From positions 1,947,021-2,011,020 of the forward strand of contig NZ_KB913032.1 of assembly GCF_000384215.1 (NCBI RefSeq): DNA of 64,000 nt. The letters run 5' to 3'. A program made the translations under genes and the position numbers. Origin of the DNA: Amycolatopsis alba DSM 44262. Lineage in GTDB: Bacteria > Actinomycetota > Actinomycetes > Mycobacteriales > Pseudonocardiaceae. The notes under the pieces are model-generated. The model made no database searches, was not told the origin of the DNA, and saw nothing but the letters and a program-made list of their open reading frames with translations. Positions within the stretch are counted from its first letter, which is position 1. Every line of letters starts with the position of its first letter. This document shows positions 16,035 through 24,658 of the stretch, piece after piece.

Positions 16035-16591
16035 CCCCGCGTCAACGCTTCGGCGATGAAGGCGACCTCGCGATCGATCTCGGCGGGGTCGCCGTCTTCG
16101 TTGTGCCGCGCTGTCGCGTGCCGATGGCTGACGGCCCGCGCGAGCAGGCCCGACGCCGAATCGACGTCGGCGATCGCGAGTTTGCCGCCGGTCGCGGCGA
16201 CGATCACCGCCTTCACCTGGCGGACGAGCTGCTGGAACCGTTCGGCCAGCGCGTCGCGGACCGCGCGGTGCGTGTCGGCCTCGCGCCACAGCAGGTGTGA
16301 CAGCGCCAAGGACCGGTTGAACCGCCTGTCCAGTTCCACGACGAGGCCGCGCAGGCTGCCCGCGAGGTCGCCGGGGACCACCACGACCGCCGGTTCGATA
16401 CGGGCGTCCGGAAGTTCGGCGACCAGCGCGGCCAGCAGATCCGACTTGCGCCGGAAGTAGTAGTGCACCAGGCCCTTGGGCACGCCCGCCTGTTCGGCGA
16501 TCCGTGACGTGGGCGTGGCGTCGAAACCGGACTCGGCGAACAGCGCCTCCGCGGCCCGCAGGATGCGCTGTTTCGCCGAATCCTCTTTCAC
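16028..16591 (-). CDS. TetR-family transcriptional regulator
   Basis: A 187-residue repressor with an N-terminal TetR HTH (residues about 7-53; 'RILRAAEALFAESGFDATPTS', shortened, and 'AGVPKGLVHYYFRRKSDLL') and a divergent ligand-binding domain. GTG start at 16591. It overlaps the epimerase gene by 7 bases on the other strand and precedes the SPW-repeat gene's 3' end in the same direction (the SPW gene lies upstream on the minus strand, 17 bases away), so the two may be co-transcribed. Ligand unknown. Confidence 0.9.
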   Translation of the reverse strand: MKEDSAKQRILRAAEALFAESGFDATPTSRIAEQAGVPKGLVHYYFRRKSDLLAALVAELPDARIEPAVVVVPGDLAGSLRGLVVELDRRFNRSLALSHLLWREADTHRAVRDALAERFQQLVRQVKAVIVAATGGKLAIADVDSASGLLARAVSHRHATARHNEDGDPAEIDREVAFIAEALTRGQ

Positions 16592-16607
16592 GCCTTCTCC
16601 TCTGGGG

Positions 16608-16976
16608 TCAGTGCTGTCCCGCCGTCTTGTGCGTGGCCTGCGCGATCGGCATCGCGGCCGCCCCGGCCACCACGGTCAGGACACCACCCACCCAGGCGGT
16701 CCAGGACGCGCCCATGAAGGTGGCGAAGCCCATCACCCATGGCGAAATGAACAGCAGCGCGCCCAGGACGATCTGGATGCCTTCGCCGTAGACCATGCCA
16801 GGCATCGCGAGCGACGCGAGGCCGTCGAGAGCGATCAGCGCGCCGAGGACGACGAGCGACCACATGGCGATGTTGTCCGTGGTCATCCAGAGGGGTGAAA
16901 GCGCGACGACGACACCGATGACCACCTCCGCCCAGTCATGGGGGCGGGTCCAGGGGCGCGTCGTGGGTTCGTTCAT
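16608..16976 (-). CDS. SPW repeat membrane protein
   Basis: A 122-residue protein with four membrane segments arranged as two SPW repeats: 'WAEVVIGVVVALSPLW' and 'GIQIVLGALLFISPWVMGF', each followed by a second helix. SPW-repeat (PF03779-type) proteins are short membrane proteins of unknown function common in actinobacteria. The ATG has a GGAGG-like site upstream (minus strand, near 16987). Upstream of the TetR gene on the same strand. Confidence 0.85.
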   Translation of the reverse strand: MNEPTTRPWTRPHDWAEVVIGVVVALSPLWMTTDNIAMWSLVVLGALIALDGLASLAMPGMVYGEGIQIVLGALLFISPWVMGFATFMGASWTAWVGGVLTVVAGAAAMPIAQATHKTAGQH

Positions 16977-17181
16977 GCGTGCTCACCTCCGAAATTCGAC
17001 TGAACCTGCAGGTCGGAGAGATCTCCACCACCCATGGTCCGCTTGGTTGGCCAGCCGGTCAAGACCGGTCGATAACGCTTCGGGATGTGGACGTGCTCCA
17101 CGTCTCGTACAGTTGTGGTCTTGGTTACCCGTGAGTAATTTAAGGCGCCACAACGCCGTCACCCCTTTCGCGGAGGTTCCG

Positions 17182-18522
17182 ATGTCGCAGCTCGGCGAGA
17201 TCCAGCAGGCCATTCTGAACGATGACCTCGGCGCCGTGGCGTCGCTCGACGTGCCGGAGTCCTATCGCGGCGTCACCGTGCACAAGGACGAGGCCGACAT
17301 GTTCCACGGCCTCGAAAGCCGGGACAAGGACCCGCGCAAGTCGCTGCACGTGGACGAGGTCCCGACCCCGGAACTCGGCCCCGGCGAGGCGCTGATCGCG
17401 GTCATGGCGAGCGCGATCAACTACAACACCGTTTGGACCTCGATCTTCGAGCCGGTCTCGACCTTCAAGTTCCTGGAGCGCTACGGGCGGCTTTCGCCGC
17501 TGGCCAAGCGCCACGACCTGCCGTACCACGTCGTCGGTTCGGACCTGTCCGGCGTCGTGCTGCGCACCGGTGTCGGCGTGCACAACTGGAAGGCGGGCGA
17601 CGAGGTCGTCGCGCACTGCCTCAACGTCGAGCTCGAGGGCCCGGACGGGCACAACGACACGATGCTCGACACCGAGCAGCGGATCTGGGGCTTCGAAACG
17701 AACTTCGGCGGCCTCGCCGAAGTCGCGCTGGTGAAGGCGAACCAGCTGATGCCGAAGCCGGACCACCTCACCTGGGAAGAGGCCGCCTCCCCCGGTCTGG
17801 TGAATTCCACGGCCTATCGCCAGCTCGTGTCGCGCAACGGCGCGGACATGAAGCAGGGCGACGTCGTGCTGATCTGGGGTGCCTCGGGCGGCCTCGGCTC
17901 CTACGCGACGCAGTACGCACTCAACGGCGGCGCGATCCCGGTGTGCGTGGTCTCCAGCCCCGAAAAGGCCGAGATCTGCCGGAAACTGGGCGCGGAACTG
18001 ATCATCGACCGCAATGCCGAGGGCTACCGGTTCTGGAAGGACGAGAACAACCAGGACCCGAAGGAGTGGCAGCGGTTCGGCAAGAAGATCCGCGAGCTGA
18101 CCGGCGGCGAGGACCCGGACATCGTCTTCGAGCACCCTGGCCGCGAGACCTTCGGCGCGTCGGTCTACGCCGCGCGCAAGGGCGGGACGATCGTCACGTG
18201 CGCGTCGACGTCCGGGTTCATGCACCAGTACGACAACCGCTATCTGTGGATGAACCTGAAGCGGATCATCGGCAGCCACTTCGCGAACTACCGCGAATCG
18301 TGGGAAGCGAACCGGCTGATCGCCAAGGGCCTGATCCACCCGACGCTGTCGAAGACCTACACGCTGGAAGACACCGGCCAGGCCGCGCTGGACGTGCACC
18401 GCAACGCCCACCAGGGCAAGGTCGGCGTGCTCGCCCTTGCGCCGGAAGAAGGTCTGGGCGTCCGGAACCACGAGTTGCGCGAGAAGCACATCGACGGGAT
18501 CAACGCTTTCCGGAACGTTTAG
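17182..18522 (+). CDS. ccr: Crotonyl-CoA carboxylase/reductase
   Basis: A 446-residue medium-chain dehydrogenase/reductase that reductively carboxylates crotonyl-CoA to ethylmalonyl-CoA with NADPH. Recognised by 'INYNTVWTSIFEPVSTF', 'HVVGSDLSGVVLRTG', the NADP motif 'VVLIWGASGGLGSYATQYA', 'EHPGRETFGASVYAARKGG' and 'CASTSGFMHQYDNRYLWM'. Length matches Streptomyces Ccr. The ATG at 17182 has GGAGG 6 nt upstream; the frame is open further back but those codons lie in the divergent promoter region. Ethylmalonyl-CoA supports acetate assimilation and supplies unusual polyketide extender units; with thiolase, epimerase and meaB nearby, this is the acetyl-CoA to methylmalonyl-CoA arm. Confidence 0.95.
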   Translation: MSQLGEIQQAILNDDLGAVASLDVPESYRGVTVHKDEADMFHGLESRDKDPRKSLHVDEVPTPELGPGEALIAVMASAINYNTVWTSIFEPVSTFKFLERYGRLSPLAKRHDLPYHVVGSDLSGVVLRTGVGVHNWKAGDEVVAHCLNVELEGPDGHNDTMLDTEQRIWGFETNFGGLAEVALVKANQLMPKPDHLTWEEAASPGLVNSTAYRQLVSRNGADMKQGDVVLIWGASGGLGSYATQYALNGGAIPVCVVSSPEKAEICRKLGAELIIDRNAEGYRFWKDENNQDPKEWQRFGKKIRELTGGEDPDIVFEHPGRETFGASVYAARKGGTIVTCASTSGFMHQYDNRYLWMNLKRIIGSHFANYRESWEANRLIAKGLIHPTLSKTYTLEDTGQAALDVHRNAHQGKVGVLALAPEEGLGVRNHELREKHIDGINAFRNV

Positions 18523-18587
18523 CGCGCCGGAACGCACTTTCGCCGCGCGTTGCGTGGGTGCTCACCCTTCCGTGACCGCTGCTCGAC

Positions 18588-18593
18588 TACGGT
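18588..18593 (+). promoter_or_regulatory. -10-like hexamer TACGGT, leaderless arrangement
   Basis: TACGGT ends 6 nt before the ATG at 18600. An AGAAGG sequence occupies that interval but is too close to the start to act as a normal ribosome site. Confidence 0.4.
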
Positions 18594-18599
18594 AGAAGG

Positions 18600-19736
18600 A
18601 TGAGCCTTGGCGAGGAACGGGAGCTAGTGCCGCTGGGAGCCGGCTTCGACGTGGCGAAGCGCGGTTACAGCCGTGCGCAGGTCGACGAGCATCTCGAACG
18701 GCTTGACGCCGATCTGAAGATGCTCACCGCCGATCGCGATGCCGCCATCGGGCAGTCGGGCGACCTGGCACGGCAGCTGGAGATCGCGCGCGGCGAGATC
18801 GCGGATCTGCGCGGGCAGGTCGACAGGCTCGCGCAGCCGCCGACGAGCGTCGAGGGCCTGTCCGAGCGGCTGCAGCGCATGCTGCGGCTCGCGCAGGACG
18901 AGTCAGCCGACACCAAGGCGCGCGCGGAAGCCGAAGCCGGGCACATCCGCGCCAAGGCGGAGACCGACGCGAGCGCCATGCGGGCCCGCTACGAGCAGCT
19001 GCTCAACGAGCTCGACCTCCGCCGCAAGGAGATGGAGGCCGAGCACCGCGGTGTGCTCGAGACGGCCCGCGCCGAGGCGAAGGACATCACCGACAAGGCG
19101 AAGGCCGAGCGCGACAAGCTCGACGCCGAGTCGCAGCAGCGCCGCACGCAGGTCGAAGAGGACTTCGAGATCGCGATGGCGTCTCGGCGCACCGAGGCCA
19201 TGCACGCGCTGGCCGAGCAGGAGGCCGCGAGCAAGGCCGAGGCAGCCCGCCGCGTCCGCGAGGCCACCGAGGACGCCGCCACCATCCGCGCGAAGGTGCT
19301 CGAAGAGGAGACAACGGCCAAGGCCGACATCGAGCGCCGCCAGCGGGAGTCGGTCGCCGACGCCAACAAGCGCAAGCAGGACTCGATCACCGAGGCCAAC
19401 GCCCGGCTCGCCGAGGCGGCCGACGAGGCACGCCGCCGCGTCCGGCAGGCCACCGAAGAGTCCAACCGGCGGATCACCCAGGCCACCGAACGGGTGGAAG
19501 CGCTCCGCAAGGTGCGCTCCAGCCTCGCCGAGCAGGTCCGCACCGCGCGGACCGCGCTCGCCGAGGCGACACACGTGCTCGGCGACGAACCGCACGTCCC
19601 GGCGGACCTGAAGGCGAAGCCGTCGCCCGACTCGGAAGCCACCGTGCAGCTCCGCACGGCCGATGTGCCGAAGGCCACATCCGGCGCGAAGCCTTCACCG
19701 CGACCTGCGGCAGCGCAGAAACCGACTGGCGAGTAA
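18600..19736 (+). CDS. DivIVA-like coiled-coil protein (Scy/FilP/Wag31-type)
   Basis: A 378-residue protein that is almost entirely coiled coil (about residues 30-320, heptad-rich in Ala, Glu, Arg, Lys). The N-terminus 'FDVAKRGYSRAQVDEHLERLDADL' (shortened) has the DivIVA-type membrane-targeting pattern, and the C-terminus is a disordered Pro/Ser/Lys tail. Proteins of this kind organise polar growth or form cytoskeletal filaments in actinomycetes. In Streptomyces coelicolor the scy/filP genes lie beside mce-thiolase-meaB, and the same neighbourhood here supports that assignment. TACGGT lies 6 nt before the ATG, so the message may be leaderless. Confidence 0.85.
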   Translation: MSLGEERELVPLGAGFDVAKRGYSRAQVDEHLERLDADLKMLTADRDAAIGQSGDLARQLEIARGEIADLRGQVDRLAQPPTSVEGLSERLQRMLRLAQDESADTKARAEAEAGHIRAKAETDASAMRARYEQLLNELDLRRKEMEAEHRGVLETARAEAKDITDKAKAERDKLDAESQQRRTQVEEDFEIAMASRRTEAMHALAEQEAASKAEAARRVREATEDAATIRAKVLEEETTAKADIERRQRESVADANKRKQDSITEANARLAEAADEARRRVRQATEESNRRITQATERVEALRKVRSSLAEQVRTARTALAEATHVLGDEPHVPADLKAKPSPDSEATVQLRTADVPKATSGAKPSPRPAAAQKPTGE

Positions 19737-19841
19737 CCTTCTCACCCGACCGAGCTCACGACGGCCTGCGAGGCCGTCGTCGAGCGGTTATCGTCGCTGC
19801 TCGCGCGCAGGCGCGGGCTGTCAGATCGGTGGAGGTTGCGG

Positions 19842-20291
19842 ATGGCTGCATATCGGACCGTGGTCGTGGGCACGGACGGCTCGGATTCTTCGTTCGCCGC
19901 GGTCGACCGGGCGGCGGGTGTCGCCGGGGACTCCGGAGCGACCCTGGTCATCGTGTGCGCCTACTACCCCGCCAACAAGGGCGACGTGGAGAAGGCGCAG
20001 GACGTCCTCGGTGACGAGGCGTACCAGGTGGTGGGCTCGGCACCGGCCGAGGACACCCTCCTGTCCGCCCGCGACAGGGCGGCGAAGGCCGGCGCGAAGA
20101 ACATCGAGACCGCCGCGGTCGTCGGCGACCCTGTCGATGCGCTGCGCAAGGTCGTCGCCGACCGTTCCGCGGACCTGCTGGTGGTCGGCAACCGCGGGCT
20201 GAACACGCTCGCGGGCCGCATCCTGGGCTCCGTACCGTCCGAGGTCGCGCGAAAGTCCGGGGTGGACGTGCTCATCGTCCACACCACCTGA
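19842..20291 (+). CDS. Universal stress protein (UspA family)
   Basis: A 149-residue single-domain Usp. It has the N-terminal 'TVVVGTDGSDSSFAAVDRA' strand-helix and the ATP-binding signature G-x2-G-x9-G-S in 'VVGNRGLNTLAGRILGSVPS', so it is of the nucleotide-binding type. A GGAGG site at 19831-19835 precedes the ATG. Its stop overlaps the adenylate cyclase start by one base (TGATG), so the two are translationally coupled; a link between an ATP-binding stress protein and cAMP production is plausible. Confidence 0.92.
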   Translation: MAAYRTVVVGTDGSDSSFAAVDRAAGVAGDSGATLVIVCAYYPANKGDVEKAQDVLGDEAYQVVGSAPAEDTLLSARDRAAKAGAKNIETAAVVGDPVDALRKVVADRSADLLVVGNRGLNTLAGRILGSVPSEVARKSGVDVLIVHTT

Positions 20292-21433
20292 TGCCCGAAC
20301 CCGGCGAGATCTCGTCCGACGCGCTGCAACAGCGTCTCGAACGGATCCTGCTCGGCGGAAAGCGCAAGTACACCCGGCTCGAAGTCGCCGAGAAGGCAGG
20401 CGTTTCCGAGGAACGCTCTCGGCGGCTTTGGCGTGCGCTGGGCTTCGCGACCGTCGAGGACGACGAGGTCGTCTTCACCGACGCCGACGTGGAGGCGATC
20501 CGCACGGCGGACCAGCTGATGAGCTCGGGGCTGGTCGACCCGAGCATCGAGCTGGCGGTGACGCGCGCGCTGGGCCAGCACCTTTCGCGGCTCGCGGAAT
20601 GGCAAGTCCACATGCTGTGGACGATGATCACCGAGAACAAGGAGATCGGCAGCAGCGAACGCCAGATCGGGCGGCTCGTCGACAGGCTGCTTCCCGAACT
20701 GCAGAAGGTGCAGGACTTCGTCTGGCGCCGCCACCTCGCCGCCTACGCCGGCCGCGCGCTGGCCCTGCCCGACGAAGACCTCGAAGCGAGGACAGAGGTG
20801 GTCGGGTTCGTCGACATGGTCGGCTACACCCGGCTGACCAGGCAGGTCGGCGAGGACGAGCTGACCGACATCCTCGACCGGTTCGAATCCGTCGCCAGCG
20901 AGGTGGTCGCCGATCACCACGGGCGGATCGTGAAGATGATCGGCGACGAGGTCCTGTTCGTCGCCGACTCCGCCGTCGACGGCGCCGAGATCGCCCTCGC
21001 CCTGTCCGAACGCGCCGACGCCGACGAGACCCTGCCCGCCGTGCGCGCCGGCCTCGCTTCGGGCCGGATCCTCAGCCGGTTCGGCGACGTCTACGGCTCG
21101 GTCGTGAACCTCGCCGCCCGCCTCACCTCGACCGCGCGGCCGGGCACCATCCTGGTGGACAAGGAACTCGCCACCGAACTCCTGGGGCTCCCGCAGTACG
21201 AGGTCCGCACGCGGCGGCCGGTTTCGGTGCGGGGCTACAACCGGCTTCGGCCTTCTTCCCTGCGTCGAGCGCGGGAGCGGCCTTCGGGCATGTTCGCGTC
21301 TTCGCAGCAGCTTGCCTCGGAGATGCTGGGGCTGGGTGACTCAACTCCTGCTCCTGACCCTGTCGTGGACGAGGTCGAGGACGCCACCGCGGCCTCCTTG
21401 CCGCCCCGGCCCAAGCGACGTCGACGCCGCTGA
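20291..21433 (+). CDS. Class III adenylate cyclase with N-terminal regulatory domain
   Basis: A 380-residue cytosolic cyclase making cAMP. Residues about 10-150 form an N-terminal helical regulatory domain with an HTH-like start ('RLEVAEKAGVSEERSRRLWRA'), like the autoinhibitory region of mycobacterial Rv1264/Rv2212. The catalytic domain (about 165-330) has a complete set: metal Asp175 ('VGFVDMVGYT') and Asp219 ('KMIGDEVLF'), purine-specifying Lys215 and Asp266, transition-state Asn273 and Arg277. The tail is disordered and ends RRRRR. The size and domains match S. coelicolor Cya (SCO4928, from memory). Coupled to the Usp gene upstream. Confidence 0.92.
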   Translation: MPEPGEISSDALQQRLERILLGGKRKYTRLEVAEKAGVSEERSRRLWRALGFATVEDDEVVFTDADVEAIRTADQLMSSGLVDPSIELAVTRALGQHLSRLAEWQVHMLWTMITENKEIGSSERQIGRLVDRLLPELQKVQDFVWRRHLAAYAGRALALPDEDLEARTEVVGFVDMVGYTRLTRQVGEDELTDILDRFESVASEVVADHHGRIVKMIGDEVLFVADSAVDGAEIALALSERADADETLPAVRAGLASGRILSRFGDVYGSVVNLAARLTSTARPGTILVDKELATELLGLPQYEVRTRRPVSVRGYNRLRPSSLRRARERPSGMFASSQQLASEMLGLGDSTPAPDPVVDEVEDATAASLPPRPKRRRRR

Positions 21434-21449
21434 CTCCCTGCCAGCCTTC

Positions 21450-21508
21450 GTGTCCCGAGCGCCACGCTTGAGACGTTGAGTGTCCCGAGCGTGGCGCTCG
21501 GGACACTC
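21450..21508. terminator. Hairpin element 4, two mutually exclusive stems
   Basis: A 19-bp perfect stem pairs 21450-21468 with 21488-21506. The intervening loop contains a second copy of the left-arm start (GTGTCCCGAG), which allows an alternative 14-bp stem, 21478-21491 with 21495-21508, loop TGG. Between the convergent cyclase (+) and proA (-) genes. Confidence 0.7.
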
Positions 21509-21545
21509 AAGTGAGGAGCCGCGGAGCCGCCGGAGTGAAGCGAGT

Positions 21546-22778
21546 TCAGGCGGGGAGAACGGCGTATTGCCGCACGTAGAGGTCGGTGTAGGTGACCGGA
21601 CCGCGCGGGCCAGGGACCTTGTCCAGGTTGATGCCGGTCTCGGGGACGGCGAGGAGTTTGAAGCCGTCGAGCAGCCGGGTGGGCGCGTTCCAGAACACGC
21701 CGGTGCCGGTGTACGCGTCGAAGAACGCGTCGGCGGCCTCGCTGCTTTCAGTGGCGATGCCAGCGGCCAGGCCCGAGGTGCGCTCGTTGGCGATCTCGGC
21801 CGCTTCGGGCAGGCCCGAGACCTTCGCGACGGTGACGGTCGCTTCGCGGTCGGAGTCGAGCGCCCATTCGTAGCCGATGGCGTGCTCGTGCGGGGCGAGC
21901 GACGGCGTCACGCCGCGTTCGGCCAGCGCGCCCGAGATACCGGGCCAGACGCGGTCGTGGGCGTCTTCGTGGATCAGCAGCAGGTTCAGCCGGTTGCAGA
22001 CGCCCAGCCTGTCGAGGCTGTTGAAGACCAGGTCACTCACCTTGTCGGTGTCGGCGGCCTCGTCGACGTACAGGACGCCACCGCCGTCGGCGTGGGCGAG
22101 CGTGCGGACGCCGTGGACGGCCGCCTCGGTGGCCAGCGCACGGGTGCTGTCACCGCTGCCGCGCAGGATGACCAGCGGCACGAGCGCGGGGAACCGGACC
22201 AGCGCGGAAGCCGCTTCGCGCTCGGCGCGCGGCACCAGCTGGATGACGTCCGCGTCGATACCCGCTTCGGCGAGCGCGGGGGCGATCACGGTCTCGCGCA
22301 GGCGCTGGGCCGAACCGAGCGCGGCGGAACCCGTGCGGAGCACGCCACCGTTGCGTGACTTCACCAGCTGCGAGGCGACGTCGACCGTGACGTTCGGGCG
22401 CGCCTCGTAGTTCGCGCCGATCACGCCGACCGGGCGGCGGCGTTCCACCAGCCGCAGTCCACCGTCCAAAGTGGACACGTCGACGGACCGCTCCTGGTGC
22501 GGCGCACCGGCCAGGAGACGGAGCTGCTCGGCCATGCCTGTCAGCCGCTCGGGGGTGATGGTGAGCCTGTCGAGCAGGCCCGCGCTCATGCCGTCCTCGC
22601 GCGCCTTGGCGATGTCGGCCTGGTTCGCCTCGAGCACGACGTCGGCGTGCTCGACCAGCTTGTCCGCCATGGCGTTCAGCGCGGCGTCGATCGCCTCCGC
22701 GGAGGCGGCGGCCAGCGACGGCGCGGCCCGTTTCGCCGACCGAGCGCATTCCTCGACGGCCTTGGCGACCTCGTCCAT
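21546..22778 (-). CDS. proA: Gamma-glutamyl phosphate reductase
   Basis: A 410-residue enzyme of proline synthesis reducing gamma-glutamyl phosphate to glutamate semialdehyde with NADPH. Family motifs: 'RRPVGVIGANYEARPNVTVD', 'SRNGGVLRTGSAAL', the catalytic Cys in 'LDRLGVCNRLN' and C-terminal 'GPVTYTDLYVRQYAVL'. The canonical 'RGG' before the Cys loop is read as 'LRGSGDSTRAL'. The ATG at 22778 is chosen over one ten codons earlier because AAGGAG lies 6 nt upstream. proB is not in the window; the next genes on this strand are the M50 protease and a glycosylase. Confidence 0.95.
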   Translation of the reverse strand: MDEVAKAVEECARSAKRAAPSLAAASAEAIDAALNAMADKLVEHADVVLEANQADIAKAREDGMSAGLLDRLTITPERLTGMAEQLRLLAGAPHQERSVDVSTLDGGLRLVERRRPVGVIGANYEARPNVTVDVASQLVKSRNGGVLRTGSAALGSAQRLRETVIAPALAEAGIDADVIQLVPRAEREAASALVRFPALVPLVILRGSGDSTRALATEAAVHGVRTLAHADGGGVLYVDEAADTDKVSDLVFNSLDRLGVCNRLNLLLIHEDAHDRVWPGISGALAERGVTPSLAPHEHAIGYEWALDSDREATVTVAKVSGLPEAAEIANERTSGLAAGIATESSEAADAFFDAYTGTGVFWNAPTRLLDGFKLLAVPETGINLDKVPGPRGPVTYTDLYVRQYAVLPA

Positions 22779-22829
22779 CTCCGACTCCTTCCGCGCGGAA
22801 CGAGCCATCAGTCTGCCGTACCGCCCCGG

Positions 22830-23543
22830 TCAGGCGACGGTCGGCTCCAGCAGCCACAACCCGCCTGCGAAGAGACAGCTCACCGTCAGCACGGCCATCA
22901 CCAGCACCCACAGCACCGCGGGCACCGCGGTGAGCCTGCCGAGCTGATCGGCGTCCGAATCCCTCGCCGCTCCCCGGCGCCGCTTGATCTGCAGCTCGAC
23001 CACCGGCCGGACGCCGCCGAACAGCAGGAACCAGGTCAGCAGGTAGACGAAGATCGCCTGGAACCACGACGGCGCCACCAGCGCGACCAGTCCGAGCACC
23101 ACCGAGCTGGCGACCACGGCGAACACGCCGTAGGTGTTGCGCACCATCACCAGCACGCCCAGCAGCATCAGCGCCATCACGATCAGCACGACGGTGATCA
23201 GATCCGACGAGAGCAGTCCGGCGAACACCAGTCCGAGCACCGCGGCCGCCGGGTACCCGGCCAGCGCGGTGAACGCCATCCCCGGTCCCTCCGGCTTGCC
23301 GCGGGAGACGGTGACCCCGGAGGTGTCCGAGTGCAGCTTGATGCCCTGCAGCCGACGGCCGACCAGCACCGCCGCGAGCGCGTGGCCCGCCTCGTGGACG
23401 AGCGTGATCAGGTTGCGGGCGATCCGCCATGGCCTGCCCGACAGCACCACGAGCAGTGCGAGACCACCGGTGACCAGAGTGATCGTGCCGGGCGGGGTGG
23501 ACTGGGCGATGTCGGAAACCGTTTCGGCGGGAGACGAGCTCAC
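22830..23543 (-). CDS. M50-family membrane metalloprotease
   Basis: A 237-residue integral membrane protein with about six membrane segments. The zinc-binding HEAGH (residues 50-54) lies in a membrane-embedded helix ('NLITLVHEAGHALAAVLVGR'), as in the M50B-like group found in actinobacteria. The 'GKPEGPGMAFTALAGYPAAAVLG' segment after it is typical of this family. A third zinc ligand (NPDG-type Asp) is not obvious, so activity is uncertain. It lies between the alkA-like gene upstream and proA downstream on the same strand, with gaps of 43 and 51 bases. Confidence 0.85.
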   Translation of the reverse strand: MSSSPAETVSDIAQSTPPGTITLVTGGLALLVVLSGRPWRIARNLITLVHEAGHALAAVLVGRRLQGIKLHSDTSGVTVSRGKPEGPGMAFTALAGYPAAAVLGLVFAGLLSSDLITVVLIVMALMLLGVLVMVRNTYGVFAVVASSVVLGLVALVAPSWFQAIFVYLLTWFLLFGGVRPVVELQIKRRRGAARDSDADQLGRLTAVPAVLWVLVMAVLTVSCLFAGGLWLLEPTVA

Positions 23544-23586
23544 CCCACCAGCTCACCACAGACCGGATATGTCCCGTGTCAGGCGG

Positions 23587-24519
23587 TCATCGAACCTCCG
23601 TTCCCGCGCGTGCGAAACTCCGGTCGTTCCGCAGGGCGAAGGCCACCCAGCTCCGGAACGGCCGCCACACAGCGGACAGCTCCTCCAGTTCCTCCGGTGG
23701 CGCCTCCGGCAGGTCGTACGCGGCCCGCATGGCTTCCTGCAGCCGAGGCTCGCCCGTGGGGAAGACGTCCGGATGCCCGGCGCCCCGGATCAGGATCAGC
23801 TGCGCCGAGAACGGGCCGATCCCCGGCAATCGCTGCAGCCAGCGCAACGCGTCCGGGACCGGCATCGCGCGCAGGTACGCGGCGTCGAGCAGACCGTCCT
23901 TGGCGGCGTTGGCCACCGCGCGCAACCGCTCGGCCTTCACCTCCGGCAGTCCGCGCCCGGCTTCCGGCCCGGCCAGGACGTCGGGCGCCGGGAACGACAT
24001 GAGGACCTTCCCGCCGACGTCCACCGGCCTGCCGAACTCCTCGGCGAGCCGTCGTTTCACCGTGGCGGCCTGCGACATCTGCGTCCGGTGACTCAGGATC
24101 GCCCAGCAGGCCGCTTCGTACGGGGAGTGGAACAGGACGGGCCGCAGCCCTGGGAACGTCTGCTGCAGGCGGCGGACCACCGGATCCGCGGTGCCGATCT
24201 TGGCGAAGCCGACGCCGTCGACGTCCACGGAGAGGATCCGCCGCACTTGGGCGCCGACCTCGACGGCGAGCCCTTCTTCGGCGAAGACCTCCACCTCGAT
24301 CGAGCCCGGCGATCTCTGTCTGACGGCCGCACCGACGTGCTCCCAACCCGCTTCGGCGGGGAAGGCGAAGCGCAGGGTGCCGGGTTCGGCGGCGGCGTCC
24401 GTGCGGCACGCGGGCGGGAAATCGGTCAGGAAGCGGATGGACTTGTCGAGATCGAACGGGCCGCGCACCGGGATGCGAAGCGTGGTCGAGGCGGTGTGCT
24501 GCAGGATCGAGCCGGTCAT
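23587..24519 (-). CDS. AlkA-like DNA glycosylase (HhH-GPD superfamily)
   Basis: A 310-residue protein resembling 3-methyladenine DNA glycosylase II. An N-terminal AlkA-type beta domain (about 1-110) is followed by a helical HhH-GPD domain with the hairpin 'LQRLPGIGPFSAQLILIRG'. The position of the catalytic Asp (DVF-LPDD in E. coli AlkA) reads DVFPTGEPRL, so Glu may replace it. It would excise alkylated bases if active. The ATG at 24519 has AAGGAG upstream and is preferred over the longer frame. First gene of the alkA-M50-proA run and divergent from the methyltransferase. Confidence 0.85.
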   Translation of the reverse strand: MTGSILQHTASTTLRIPVRGPFDLDKSIRFLTDFPPACRTDAAAEPGTLRFAFPAEAGWEHVGAAVRQRSPGSIEVEVFAEEGLAVEVGAQVRRILSVDVDGVGFAKIGTADPVVRRLQQTFPGLRPVLFHSPYEAACWAILSHRTQMSQAATVKRRLAEEFGRPVDVGGKVLMSFPAPDVLAGPEAGRGLPEVKAERLRAVANAAKDGLLDAAYLRAMPVPDALRWLQRLPGIGPFSAQLILIRGAGHPDVFPTGEPRLQEAMRAAYDLPEAPPEELEELSAVWRPFRSWVAFALRNDRSFARAGTEVR

Positions 24520-24658
24520 TTCGGGCTCCTTTGGCTGGGAACGGCGACTCACGGGAGATTAGAGACGGCCACCGACAGTTTCGGGTCGCGGCGGCGGGAA
24601 TGTCGCGAACGGGCCGGTCATGGCAGATTCTCGGGTGACCACCGTGAAGGGAGCAGTC

